Source: Actinoallomurus liliacearum (GTDB taxonomy: Bacteria > Actinomycetota > Actinomycetes > Streptosporangiales > Streptosporangiaceae). From it: 64,000 nucleotides of DNA. The stretch's first letter is position 1. Every line of letters begins with the position of its first letter. The position numbers were made by a program, and so were the translations under genes. Shown here in pieces: positions 1 through 8,677 of this stretch. The stretch lies in the NCBI RefSeq assembly GCF_039542035.1, contig NZ_BAABHJ010000002.1, forward strand, positions 372,001 through 436,000, given 5' to 3'. The notes under the pieces were generated by a model. That model was not told where the DNA came from. It ran no database searches and saw only the letters and a program-made list of their open reading frames with translations.

Positions 1-1586
1 AGTACGGGCTGGCCGCCTGCACCACCGCGAACGGCTGTTTCAAGAAGGTCAACGAGACCGGTGGCAGCAGCCTCCCGTCCGCCGACTCCGGCTGGGCCGA
101 GGAAGAGTCGCTGGACCTGGACATGGTGTCGGCGGTCTGCCCGAGCTGCCACATCCTGCTCGTCGAGGCGACCCAGCCGAGCATGGCCGACCTGGGCACC
201 GCGGTGAACACCGCGGTCAGCCTCGGCGCCAAGTTCGTGTCGAACAGCTACGGCGGCTCCGAGGACAGCACCGACCCGAGCAGCGACTCCTCCTACTTCA
301 ACCACCCGGGCGTCGCGATCACCGTGTCGTCGGGCGACAGCGGCTACGGCGTCGAGTACCCGGCGGCCTCGCAGTACGTCACCGCGGTGGGCGGAACCTC
401 GCTGTCCCGGGCGTCGAACTCGCGTGGCTGGAGCGAGTCGGCCTGGTCCGGCGCGGGCTCGGGCTGCTCCTCCTATGACTCGAAGCCGTCCTGGCAGAAG
501 GACTCCGGCTGCGCCAAGCGCACGGTGGCCGACGTCTCGGCCGTGGCCGACCCGAACACCGGCCTCGCCGTCTACGACAGCTACCAGGTCGGCGGGTGGC
601 TCGTCGTCGGCGGCACCAGCGCCTCCTCGCCGATCATCGCCGGCGTCTACGCGCTGGGCGGGTCTCCGGCGTCCGGCACCTACCCGGCGTCCTACCCGTA
701 CGCTCACACCGGCGCGCTCAACGACGTCACCTCGGGCAGCAACGGTTCGTGCAGCCCGTCCTACCTGTGCACCGCCGGTTCCGGGTACGACGGGCCGACC
801 GGGCTGGGCACTCCCAACGGGGCGACGGCCTTCCAGGGCGGATCCACCGGCGGCAACACCGTCACGGTGACCAACCCGGGCAACCAGACCAGCACGGTCG
901 GCACGGCGGTCACCCTGCAGATCCAGGCGACCGACTCCGCCTCGGGCCAGACGTTGACCTACAGCGCGACCGGCCTGCCCGCCGGGCTGTCGATCAACTC
1001 CTCGACCGGCCTGATCTCCGGGACGCCGACCACGGCGGGCACCTCGAACGTCACCGTCAGCGCCAAGGACTCCACCGGCGCCTCCGGGTCGGCGTCCTTC
1101 ACCTGGACGGTGAACCCGGTCGGCGGCGGGTGCTCCTCGCCGGGCAACAAGGTGAGCAACGGCGGCTTCGAGAGCGGCACCTCACCCTGGACGACGACCT
1201 CCGGCGTCGTCTCGGCCAACGGCAGCGGTGAGACCTCGCACTCGGGCAGCTACTTCGCCTGGCTCGACGGCTACGGCACCACCCACACCGACAGCGCCAC
1301 CCAGTCGGTGACGATCCCGTCCGGCTGCAAGGCCTCGCTCAGCTTCTACCTGCACATCGACACGAGCGAGTCCGGCAGCACCGCCTACGACAAGCTGACG
1401 GTCAAGGTCGGCAGCACGACCCTGGCCACCTACAGCAACGTCAACGCCGCGTCCGGATACACGCAGAAGACCTTCGACGTGTCCTCCTACGCCGGCCAGA
1501 CCGTGACACTGTCGTTCAGCGGCACCGAGGACTCGTCCCTGCAGACGAGCTTCGTGCTCGACGACGTCGCCATCAACGCATCCTGA
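1..1586 (+). CDS. Sedolisin-family (S53) secreted serine-carboxyl protease, 5'-truncated by the window
   Basis: Open in the third frame from the first bases to a TGA at 1584-1586, so the N-terminus (signal peptide and pro-domain) is outside. The visible part opens in the S53 catalytic domain. A Glu/Asp helix (EEESLDLDMVSA) is followed by the conserved CPSCHILLVEA stretch, and the nucleophile motif GGTSASSP is near codon 205. The Gly/Asp-rich GYDGPTGLGTPN segment resembles the C-terminal calcium site. Next come a bacterial Ig-like/putative-Ig domain (about codons 280-370, with the GLPAGLSINSSTGLISGTP signature) and a C-terminal beta-sandwich beginning NGGFESGTSPW, typical of carbohydrate-binding modules. 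Family knowledge: extracellular acid-active endopeptidases such as kumamolisin. The accessory domains suggest attachment to polymer or cell wall (inference). A strong hairpin follows at 1600-1628. Confidence 0.9.
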   Translation, partial: YGLAACTTANGCFKKVNETGGSSLPSADSGWAEEESLDLDMVSAVCPSCHILLVEATQPSMADLGTAVNTAVSLGAKFVSNSYGGSEDSTDPSSDSSYFNHPGVAITVSSGDSGYGVEYPAASQYVTAVGGTSLSRASNSRGWSESAWSGAGSGCSSYDSKPSWQKDSGCAKRTVADVSAVADPNTGLAVYDSYQVGGWLVVGGTSASSPIIAGVYALGGSPASGTYPASYPYAHTGALNDVTSGSNGSCSPSYLCTAGSGYDGPTGLGTPNGATAFQGGSTGGNTVTVTNPGNQTSTVGTAVTLQIQATDSASGQTLTYSATGLPAGLSINSSTGLISGTPTTAGTSNVTVSAKDSTGASGSASFTWTVNPVGGGCSSPGNKVSNGGFESGTSPWTTTSGVVSANGSGETSHSGSYFAWLDGYGTTHTDSATQSVTIPSGCKASLSFYLHIDTSESGSTAYDKLTVKVGSTTLATYSNVNAASGYTQKTFDVSSYAGQTVTLSFSGTEDSSLQTSFVLDDVAINAS

Positions 1587-1599
1587 CCGTGATCCATCG

Positions 1600-1628
1600 G
1601 GGCCCCGCGCGTCTCCCGCGCGGGGCCC
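1600..1628. terminator. Perfect 12-bp hairpin after the protease gene
   Basis: GGGCCCCGCGCG (1600-1611) pairs exactly with CGCGCGGGGCCC (1617-1628) around a 5-nt loop, starting 14 nt after the protease stop codon. There is no U-tract, as is usual for actinobacterial terminators. Confidence 0.7.
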
Positions 1629-1793
1629 TCCTCCTTCGTGGCCGCTCCGGCCCGGCGCCACCGGCACGCCACCACCGGGCACGCCACCACCGGCACGCCG
1701 CCCTTCCCAAATCCGGCCGCCTGGAGTAGACAGGCGGGAGACCGACCGGTGGATCGGCCCTCCGGCCGCCGGCCCGGCAGAGAGGCAGTGCCC

Positions 1794-3353
1794 ATGGCCG
1801 CCGACGACCGGGGCGACTTCACCGGCCGCTGGGAACACGAGAAGACCCACCTGCGGAAGGCGTTCTTCCGGCTCGACATCGCGGCGTTCCTCATCTGCGC
1901 GCTGGTCGGCCTCGACACCCTCGGCACGGTCGCCGCCAAGGGCCCGCAGGGCCTGGTCTGGCTGCTGTTCCTGGCGGTGTTCTTCTTCCTGCCGTACGGG
2001 CTGCTCGCCGCCGAGCTCGGGTCCTCGTTCCCGTTCGAGGGCGGGCCGTACGTCTGGACGAAGCTGGCCTTCGGCCGGTTCGCCGCCGGCGTCAACCAGG
2101 TGCTCTACTGGCTGTCCAACCCGGTCTGGCTCGGCGGCACGCTCACCATCGTCGCCGTCACCACCTGGGAGAAGTTCTTCTTCGCCCTGCCGGGCGGCTG
2201 GAAGTACGCCGGCGGCGCGGTCTTCGTCTGGATCGGCGCGCTGGCGGTGCTGCTCGCATTCCGCGTCGGCAAGTGGCTGCCCACGATCGGGGCCGTCGCC
2301 CGCATCGTCCTGATCGGCGCCTTCCTCGTCTCGGTGGTCGTCTACGGCGCCGAGCACGGCGTCCACCTGCGCGGAGCCGATCTCAAGCCCACCTACATCG
2401 GGTTCGTCGGGCTGGTGCCGGTCCTCGTCTTCAACTACGTCGGCTTCGAACTGCCCAGCACCGCGGCCGAGGAGATGACCGACCCGCACCGGGACGTGCC
2501 CGCCGCCATCGCCCGCTCCGGTGTGCTCGCGGTGGTCCTGTACGGCGCGCCGATCCTCGGCACCCTCCTGGTGCTTCCCCACGCTGCCATCGGCAGCCTG
2601 GGCGGGTTCGTCGACGCGTGCAAGGCCGTGTTCACGGTCTACGGCGGGCACGTCGCGGCCGACGGCTCGGTGACACTGACCGGCGCGGGCTCGGTCATGG
2701 GCGAGATCGCCGCACTCGGGCTCATCATCGGGGTGCTTACCAGCGGCATCACCTGGTCGATGGGCGGCGACCGGGCTCAGGCGGTGGCATGCGCGGACGG
2801 CGCCGGACCGGCGTTCCTCGGGAGGTTCTCCGCCCGCTTCGGCACCCCGGTCCGGGTGAACATCCTGTCGTCCGTCGTGTCGACGGTCGTCATGGCGGCG
2901 GCGTTCCTGCTGAGCAAGGGCGACGCGCAGAAGTACTTCTCCGCGGTGCTCGGCCTGGCCATCTCCACCACCTTCATCTCCTACCTGCTCGCCTTCCCGA
3001 GCCTGTACGTCCTGCGCCGCCGGCTGCCCGACGTCGAACGGCCGTACCGCGCACCCGCCGCGGGCCTGGTGGCGGCGCTGCCGACGGTCTTCGTCGTCTT
3101 CACCCTCGTGCAGCTCGTGTGGCCGGGGCTCGGGGTCGGCTGGTTCGGCACGTCGGGCGACCCCGCCGGTTCTCTGCCCGAGGGCTTCGCCCACGACCGG
3201 CTCGGCTATGTGGTGAGTCAGCTGGTGCCGCTCGCCCTGTGCGTCGGCCTCGGCGTGCTGTTCTACGTGCTCGGAACGCCCACGCGCCGGGCGCGCCGGT
3301 CCGCGGCGGAGCCCGGCCCCTCCCCCGCCGGGGACGCCCCGGCCGACCGGTGA
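1794..3353 (+). CDS. APC-superfamily amino acid permease
   Basis: 519-aa polytopic membrane protein with about 12 hydrophobic segments. An N-terminal soluble stretch leads into FRLDIAAFLICALVGLDTLG. The segment PYGLLAAELGSSFPFEGGPYVW is the TM2-TM3 region characteristic of APC transporters (AELGS/FPxxGGxYVW). Loop PSTAAEEMTDPHRDVP matches the conserved E-E-x-x-(N/D)P-x-R-x-(I/V)P element. Expected role: proton- or exchange-coupled uptake of an amino acid or amine; the substrate cannot be read from sequence. Start: ATG at 1794 lies 8 nt after AGAGG; the in-frame GTG at 1788 sits too close to that ribosome-binding site. A phytoene-desaturase-like flavoprotein follows 72 nt downstream and could act on the imported amine (inference only). 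Confidence 0.85.
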   Translation: MAADDRGDFTGRWEHEKTHLRKAFFRLDIAAFLICALVGLDTLGTVAAKGPQGLVWLLFLAVFFFLPYGLLAAELGSSFPFEGGPYVWTKLAFGRFAAGVNQVLYWLSNPVWLGGTLTIVAVTTWEKFFFALPGGWKYAGGAVFVWIGALAVLLAFRVGKWLPTIGAVARIVLIGAFLVSVVVYGAEHGVHLRGADLKPTYIGFVGLVPVLVFNYVGFELPSTAAEEMTDPHRDVPAAIARSGVLAVVLYGAPILGTLLVLPHAAIGSLGGFVDACKAVFTVYGGHVAADGSVTLTGAGSVMGEIAALGLIIGVLTSGITWSMGGDRAQAVACADGAGPAFLGRFSARFGTPVRVNILSSVVSTVVMAAAFLLSKGDAQKYFSAVLGLAISTTFISYLLAFPSLYVLRRRLPDVERPYRAPAAGLVAALPTVFVVFTLVQLVWPGLGVGWFGTSGDPAGSLPEGFAHDRLGYVVSQLVPLALCVGLGVLFYVLGTPTRRARRSAAEPGPSPAGDAPADR

Positions 3354-3425
3354 GCCCGGACGACGGGCCCTTGTCCGGTCCCGAGGGCCGACCGATACTG
3401 GCTCGAGGATCAGTGAGGAGTCGCC

Positions 3426-4997
3426 GTGTACGACGTCGTCGTGGTCGGCGGTGGGCACAACGGCCTGGTGGCCGCCGCCTACCTGGCGAAGGCGGGCCTG
3501 CGGGTCTGCGTCTGTGAGGCACGCGAGGTCGTGGGCGGGGCCGCCGTGAGCGAGCGTCCCTTCGGCCCGGACTACACGGTCACCTCCCTGTCGTACGTGG
3601 TCAGCCTGCTGCCGCCCGCCCTGGTCCGCGACCTGCGGCTCGACCGGCACGGCTACCACGTGTACCCGCAGGGTCCGTACTTCGCGCCGCGCGCCGACGG
3701 CGGGCACCTGCGGCTGCCCGACGATCCGGCGCGGCGCCGGGCGGAGATCGAGCGCTTCTCCTCCAAGGACGCCGCGGCCTACGAACGCTGGGACTCGTGG
3801 ATGGGCGAGCTCGGCCGGATCCTCGCCCCGCTGCTGGACCAGATCCCGCCGAAGCTCGGCTCCCGCCGGCCCGCCGACCTCCTGCGGCAGGCCGCGCTGC
3901 TGTGCACCCTGCGCCGCGTCGACGTGCGCTCGGCGGTCGACGTGACCCGGATCCTGACCGACAGCATCGCCGACCTGGTCGAGGACCACTTCGACTCGGA
4001 CGCGATGCGGGGCCTGCTGTCGGTGTCCGGCGTCATCGGCACCTGGGCGGGCCCCCGGTCCGCCGGCACGGCGTACGTCATGCTGCACCACCACGTCGGT
4101 GAAACGACGTGGGGGTTCCCGCGCGGCGGCATGGGCGGCGTGACCCGGGCGCTGGCCGCGGCCGCCCGCGGGTTCGGCGCCGAGATCCGCACGTCCGCGC
4201 CGGTAGCCCGCGTCGATGTCCGCGCCGGCCGGGCCACCGGCGTGACGCTGGAGTCCGGCGAGGCGCTGACGGCCGGCACCGTCATCACGACGGCGCATCC
4301 GAAGATCTCGTTCCTGCGGCTCGTGGACCGCCGCGACCTGCCGGCCGACTTCGTCGCGGACATCGAGCGCTGGAGGACCCGCAGCGGCACCGTCAAGATC
4401 AACCTGGCGGTGGACCGGCTGCCGGAGTTCCGCGGCGTCTCCGGCCTCGACCCGGAGGCGCACGGCGGCACGATCGTGCTCGCCGAGTCGCTCGACGACA
4501 TCGAGGGGGCCTACCAGGACGCCGTGGCCGGCCGGGCCGCCGCGCTGCCGTTCGCGGACATCTGCATCCCCAGCGTGTTCGACGACTCCCTGGCGCCCGA
4601 GGGCCACCACGTCGTGTCGATGTTCACCCAGTGGGTGCCGCACACCTGGCACGCCGAGCAGCCGACGGCGGAGCTGGACGCGTACGCCGACCGGGTGATC
4701 GCCCGGATGGAGGCCGTCGCGCCGGGCTTCACCTCCTCGATCCTGCACCGCCAGGTGATCGGGCCGTACGACATGGAGCACGAGTACCACCTGATCGGCG
4801 GCAACATCTTCCACGGCGAGCTGACGCCCGGCCAGATGTTCCACGCGCGGCCCGCGGCGGGCTACGCCGACCTGCGCACGCCGATCAGGGGGCTCTACCA
4901 GGCCGGGTCGGCCACGCACGGGGGCGGCGGCGTCACCGGCGTGCCCGGCCGCAACGTCGTCGCGCAGGTGCTCGCGGACCGCCGCAGGCGACGGTGA
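3426..4997 (+). CDS. NAD(P)/FAD-dependent oxidoreductase, phytoene desaturase/PYROXD2-like
   Basis: 523 aa starting at GTG 3426, five bases after GAGGAG. The N-terminus is a Rossmann dinucleotide fold (VVVVGGGHNGLVAAAYLAKAG) with the following acidic residue in CEAREVVGGAAV, the FAD signature of the CrtI/amine-oxidase superfamily. The C-terminus GLYQAGSATHGGGGVTGVPGRNVVAQVL matches the PYROXD2-like subgroup, in which the second flavin-contact motif ends in GGG-x-GxxGxN. Substrate unknown; not a confident carotenoid desaturase because no crt neighbours are present. Oddity: the last 14 codons and adjacent DNA are imperfectly duplicated immediately downstream, in the same frame (see repeat at 4956-5117). 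Confidence 0.85.
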   Translation: MYDVVVVGGGHNGLVAAAYLAKAGLRVCVCEAREVVGGAAVSERPFGPDYTVTSLSYVVSLLPPALVRDLRLDRHGYHVYPQGPYFAPRADGGHLRLPDDPARRRAEIERFSSKDAAAYERWDSWMGELGRILAPLLDQIPPKLGSRRPADLLRQAALLCTLRRVDVRSAVDVTRILTDSIADLVEDHFDSDAMRGLLSVSGVIGTWAGPRSAGTAYVMLHHHVGETTWGFPRGGMGGVTRALAAAARGFGAEIRTSAPVARVDVRAGRATGVTLESGEALTAGTVITTAHPKISFLRLVDRRDLPADFVADIERWRTRSGTVKINLAVDRLPEFRGVSGLDPEAHGGTIVLAESLDDIEGAYQDAVAGRAAALPFADICIPSVFDDSLAPEGHHVVSMFTQWVPHTWHAEQPTAELDAYADRVIARMEAVAPGFTSSILHRQVIGPYDMEHEYHLIGGNIFHGELTPGQMFHARPAAGYADLRTPIRGLYQAGSATHGGGGVTGVPGRNVVAQVLADRRRRR

Positions 4998-5117
4998 TCC
5001 GGACGGCGCGTGTCCCGTGAGTCCGCCGCCGGAGACGCCGTCGCGCAGGTGCTCGCGGAACGCCGCGGACGGCGGTGACCCGGACGGGCGCGTCCCGTGG
5101 GGCCGTCCTCAGACCGG
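4956..5117 (+). repeat. Imperfect tandem duplication, 81-bp period, at the oxidoreductase 3' end
   Basis: The segment from 4956, which encodes the last residues VVAQVLADRRRRR plus stop and about 35 bp of trailer, reappears from 5037. There it would read AVAQVLAERRGRR plus stop. The period is exactly 81 bp, so the copy keeps the frame. Most differences are single-base changes. It looks like an old in-frame tandem duplication left behind the functional stop codon. Confidence 0.75.
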
Positions 5118-5936
5118 GGGCGGCGAGGTGCCGTGCACCGCCTGGATGTCCAGGACGACGCGGAGCGTCGTGCCGATCGCGCCGATCCCGGCCGCCATGA
5201 TCTGGTTGTAGGTCATCGCGAAGTCCTCACGACGCAGTTCGGCGGTGGCGCGGAACGCGGCGCGGACGCCGCCCCACAGGTCCGCGCCGGTGCCGAGGTA
5301 GGTCAGGTCCAGCTCCGCCGGGCGGCGTACGCCCTTCAACGTCAGCTCCCCGTGCACGGTCCATCGGTCGCCGCCGGCCGGGACGACGTGCGTGCCCGCG
5401 TAGGTGATGACCGGGAACCGCTCGACGTCGAGAAAGTCGCCGCCCCGCAGGTGCTCGTCGCGCAGGGAGTTGGCGGTGTCGATGGAGGCGGCCTTGATCT
5501 CGGCGTCGACCCGGGAGCGTTCGACGGGCCGGCCGACGTCGATGCGGCCGCCGAACTCCCCGAACCTCCCGTGGATGCTCGACAGGCCCAGGTGCCGGAC
5601 GCTGATCAGGATGCTGGAGTGCGCCGGGTCGATGGACCACGGGCCCGGTGGCGGCAGGTCGGTGCCGGTCTGGCGGTCCAGCACGACCGTGCCGAGCTCG
5701 GCGGTGCCCGCCGAGCCCACGCGCGCGGTCGAGGCCGACGGCGTGTACCCGATGGCCGTGACGATCGCGGTGTAGCGGCCGGCCGGCAGCGCCTCGGTGC
5801 GGACGACGCCCTCGGGGTCCGCCTCGGCGCGGCAGACCTGGTGCCCGGTCATGTCGGCGACCGTCACGACCGCGTGCGGCACCGCCCAGCCGTCCGTGGT
5901 CCGGACCCGTGCGCGCAGGCCCCGGTCGTCCGTCAT
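5109..5936 (-). CDS. YceI-family lipocalin-like protein with N-terminal carboxypeptidase-regulatory-like domain
   Basis: 275 aa. Residues 1-90 form one CarboxypepD_reg-like beta-sandwich (LRARVRTTDGWAVPHAVVTVADMTG...GRYTAIVTAIGY). Residues from about 98 are a YceI domain: WSIDPAHSSILISVRHLGLSSIHGRF...FGGRID is its hallmark start, and LTLKGVRRPAELDL is the internal motif. YceI proteins bind isoprenoid or other amphiphilic ligands in a lipocalin-like barrel. No signal peptide is visible, unlike E. coli YceI, so it may be cytosolic. Its start overlaps the stop of the upstream MFS gene by ATGA (5933-5936), so the two are translationally coupled. They also share the same regulatory-like domain type, which suggests a common ligand or a common origin. 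Confidence 0.85.
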   Translation of the reverse strand: MTDDRGLRARVRTTDGWAVPHAVVTVADMTGHQVCRAEADPEGVVRTEALPAGRYTAIVTAIGYTPSASTARVGSAGTAELGTVVLDRQTGTDLPPPGPWSIDPAHSSILISVRHLGLSSIHGRFGEFGGRIDVGRPVERSRVDAEIKAASIDTANSLRDEHLRGGDFLDVERFPVITYAGTHVVPAGGDRWTVHGELTLKGVRRPAELDLTYLGTGADLWGGVRAAFRATAELRREDFAMTYNQIMAAGIGAIGTTLRVVLDIQAVHGTSPPPV

Positions 5937-8329
5937 GCCTCCTCCTCGGTGGGATGGCGCAAGGTCAGGCCGAACGCCTCCGAGCCGTTCTCCCCCGCCA
6001 CCACCGCCATGGCGGCCGGTGGGTAACCCGTGGCGATCACGGTGTACGAGCCGGGGTCGAGGTCCTCGAAGGCGTAAGCGCCGTCGGCGCCGGTGGTGGC
6101 CGTGGCGACGACGTTGCCGGCGGCGTCCACCAGCGTGACCCGCGCGTCGGCCAGCAGGAGATCGTCGCTGCCGGCGCGCACGGTGCCGCGCACGCGCACG
6201 CCGGCGGGCAGCTCCACCTCACAGCGCGTGGTGCCGCCCGCGCCGACCTCCACGGGCAGCGCCGCCGGCCGGTGGCCGCCCGCGCTGACCGCCACGACGC
6301 ACGTGCCCGCGACCAGGTCGTCGAAGACGAACGCACCGTCGTCGCCGGTCTGCGCGGATCCGATCACCTCGCCGTGGGCGTCCGTCACGACGACGACCGC
6401 CGCGGCGACCGGCCGGCCCGTCGCGGCGGCGCGTACGACCCCCGTGAGGCTCGCGGTGCCGGACAACGACACGTCATGACTCAAGGGACCGTCGCCGAGG
6501 ACCACGGTGGCCGCCCGCGGCTGATGCCCGTCGGCCGCCGTGATCAGCATGTACGGGCCGCCGCCCGGCGCGCGCAGCGCGTACGTGCCGTCGGGCCCGG
6601 TCACGGCCCGGTCGACCTGGCGTCCGCCGAGGTCGATGAGGGTGAGCGCGGCACCGGACACCGGGCCGCCCTCGGCACCCTGCACCCGGCCGCCGACGCG
6701 CGCCCCGTCGGGCCCGTCGTACGCTCCGGCCGACGCGGTCCGGGCGTAGACCAGGCGTGACTCGCCCCGCGTGCCGTCGTCCCGCGGCGCCTCGGCGTAC
6801 GTCCCGACGGCGGCCAGCTCCCGGGGCGGCTCGGCCTCGGCGCTCCTCTCCTCACGCGGGAGGTCGGCGGCGGATCGGACGGGCGCCGGGGCGCGCGACG
6901 CGCCCCTGCCGTTGACGAGCGCCGCGACGATGATCGCGGCCAGGCCGACGGCGCCCATCACCCACCAGAGGGCGACCTGGAAACCGTGCACGAGCCCGGC
7001 CGCGGCGAGTGCGGGCGACGGGCGGCCGGCGGCGTGGGCCGCGATGTAGCTCGTCGCCGCGGTGGTGCCGATGGTGTTCAGCAGGGCGGTGCCGAGCGAG
7101 CCGCCGACCTGCTGCGAGGTGTTGACCATCGCGGAGGCGATACCGGCGTCCCGCACGTTCACGCCGAGCGTGGCCAGGTTCATCGCGGGCATCATCGTCG
7201 TGCCGAGGCCGAGGCCGAGCAGCAGTTGCGAGGGCAGCACCATGTCCACGTAGGCGCTGTCGGCCCGCAGGCGCAGGAGCAGCGCGATGCCGCACTCCGC
7301 GATGATGAGTCCGGGGACCATCAGCAGGCGCGCCGGTACGCGGTTCATCAGCCGGGCGGAGATCTGCGTCGAGCCGGTGATCATTCCGGCGGTGAGCGGC
7401 AGGAACGCCAGGCCGGTCCGGACCGGCGAGTAGTGCCGGACGGTCTGCAGGTAGTAGGTCATGAACAGGAACAGGCCGAACATGCCGATCACCGACAGGC
7501 CGACCGCGAGATAGGCGCCGCCGCGGTTGCGGTCGAGGACGACGCGCAGGGGCAGCAGCGGGACCCTCGTCAGCGCCTCGACCACGACGAACGCCACGAG
7601 CAGCACGCCCGCCCCGGCCAGCAGGCCGATGACGCCGTGGTCGCCCCAGCCCGCCGACTCCGCGCGGGTGAAGCCGTACACGAGGGCGACCAGCCCGCCG
7701 GTGACGAGCACGACGCCGGGGATGTCGAGGCGCGCACCGTCATGCGGTGCGGGGTCGCGGACGAACGCCAGCGCACCGACGAGCCCGATGACGGCGATCG
7801 GCACGTTGACGTACAGCGCCCAGCGCCAGTTCAGGTACTCGGTGAGCAGGCCGCCGAGGATCAGGCCGATAGCGGCGCCGCCGCCCGCGATCGCGCCGTA
7901 GATGCCGAACGCCTTGGCGCGCTCCTTCGCGACCGTGAACGTCACGGCCAGCAGCGATAAGGCCGAGGGGGCGAGCAGCGCGCCGAACGCGCCCTGCAGC
8001 GCGCGGGCGCCGAGCAGCATCGCCTCGTCGACCGCGGCACCGCCGACGGCCGACGCGCCCGCGAAACCGATCAGGCCGATGAGGAAGGCGCGCCTGCGGC
8101 CGATCAGGTCGCCGACCCGGCCGCCGAACAGCAGCAGCCCACCGAACGCGAGCGTGTAGGCGGTGATGATCCATTGCCGGTTCGCATCCGAGATGTCCAG
8201 CGCCCGCTGTGCCGACGGGAGCGCGATGTTCACGACGGTCGCGTCCAGGACGACCATCAACTGGGCGAGAGCGATGAAGATCAGTGCGATCCAGCGACGG
8301 GGAACCAGAACCGAGGCGGTCGTCGACAT
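5933..8329 (-). CDS. DHA2-type MFS exporter fused to C-terminal carboxypeptidase-regulatory-like repeats
   Basis: 798 aa, much longer than the usual 480-550 aa of EmrB/QacA transporters. Residues 1 to about 490 are a 14-TM DHA2 exporter: DATVVNIALPSAQ (motif D1 region), GGRVGDLIGRRRAFL (motif A) and GGLLTEYLNWRWALYVNVPIA (motif C and following) are all present. From about residue 525 to the end come three CarboxypepD_reg-like beta-sandwich domains, recognised by recurring G-x-x-Y/F-x-x-x-x-L/P-x-G elements (GPDGTYALRAPGGGPYML, GDDGAFVFDDLVAGTCVV, GADGAYAFEDLDPGSYTV). With an even TM number both termini should be cytoplasmic, so the repeats would sit inside the cell (inference). Drug or metabolite efflux is the family role. 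Translationally coupled to the YceI gene. Confidence 0.88.
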   Translation of the reverse strand: MSTTASVLVPRRWIALIFIALAQLMVVLDATVVNIALPSAQRALDISDANRQWIITAYTLAFGGLLLFGGRVGDLIGRRRAFLIGLIGFAGASAVGGAAVDEAMLLGARALQGAFGALLAPSALSLLAVTFTVAKERAKAFGIYGAIAGGGAAIGLILGGLLTEYLNWRWALYVNVPIAVIGLVGALAFVRDPAPHDGARLDIPGVVLVTGGLVALVYGFTRAESAGWGDHGVIGLLAGAGVLLVAFVVVEALTRVPLLPLRVVLDRNRGGAYLAVGLSVIGMFGLFLFMTYYLQTVRHYSPVRTGLAFLPLTAGMITGSTQISARLMNRVPARLLMVPGLIIAECGIALLLRLRADSAYVDMVLPSQLLLGLGLGTTMMPAMNLATLGVNVRDAGIASAMVNTSQQVGGSLGTALLNTIGTTAATSYIAAHAAGRPSPALAAAGLVHGFQVALWWVMGAVGLAAIIVAALVNGRGASRAPAPVRSAADLPREERSAEAEPPRELAAVGTYAEAPRDDGTRGESRLVYARTASAGAYDGPDGARVGGRVQGAEGGPVSGAALTLIDLGGRQVDRAVTGPDGTYALRAPGGGPYMLITAADGHQPRAATVVLGDGPLSHDVSLSGTASLTGVVRAAATGRPVAAAVVVVTDAHGEVIGSAQTGDDGAFVFDDLVAGTCVVAVSAGGHRPAALPVEVGAGGTTRCEVELPAGVRVRGTVRAGSDDLLLADARVTLVDAAGNVVATATTGADGAYAFEDLDPGSYTVIATGYPPAAMAVVAGENGSEAFGLTLRHPTEEEA

Positions 8330-8677
8330 GAGGAGATGTCTCCTAGTGCGGTGTCGGGCGGGCCTGCCGGCGATCGAAGATCAGGGAACCGGGCGGCGGG
8401 AGGCGTCGTGAAGTCGCCACCCCCTCGTCACCCCCGAGATGATCTCACATTGTGTATCTGTTCCGACACTGACGGTACATCACTGCTTAGCACGGATAAA
8501 GGCCGCATGACGGACCGTGTCAACAACGTGACCATCCGAAGTCCCGGCCGTGGTGCGGCGCCCGATGCGCCAGTATCGGGCGCGCCGGATAAGGGCCGAC
8601 GCCAGGACCTGCGACGTCGGTGGTGGAGGATGGGGGAGTTGGCGGGCGTGCGCTGAGCCCGGTGGGGAAGGAGAGCA
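8330..8677. promoter_or_regulatory. Divergent intergenic region between the MFS operon and a membrane-protein gene
   Basis: 348 bp without a convincing gene. Next to the MFS start is GGAGA-TG-TCTCC (8332-8343), an inverted repeat covering the MFS ribosome-binding site. A perfect 9-bp inverted repeat, GCGCCCGAT (8558-8566) and ATCGGGCGC (8575-8583), lies 95 bp before the plus-strand gene and could be an operator or leader hairpin. The stretch 8440-8510 is the least GC-rich part and is the likely promoter zone. Confidence 0.4.

Noticed and set aside
1182..4919. 1245-codon open frame on the minus strand
   Set aside because: Antisense to three well-identified plus-strand genes; an artefact of very high GC in which antisense frames lack stops. 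Composition is Arg/Gly/Asp-rich with no domain.
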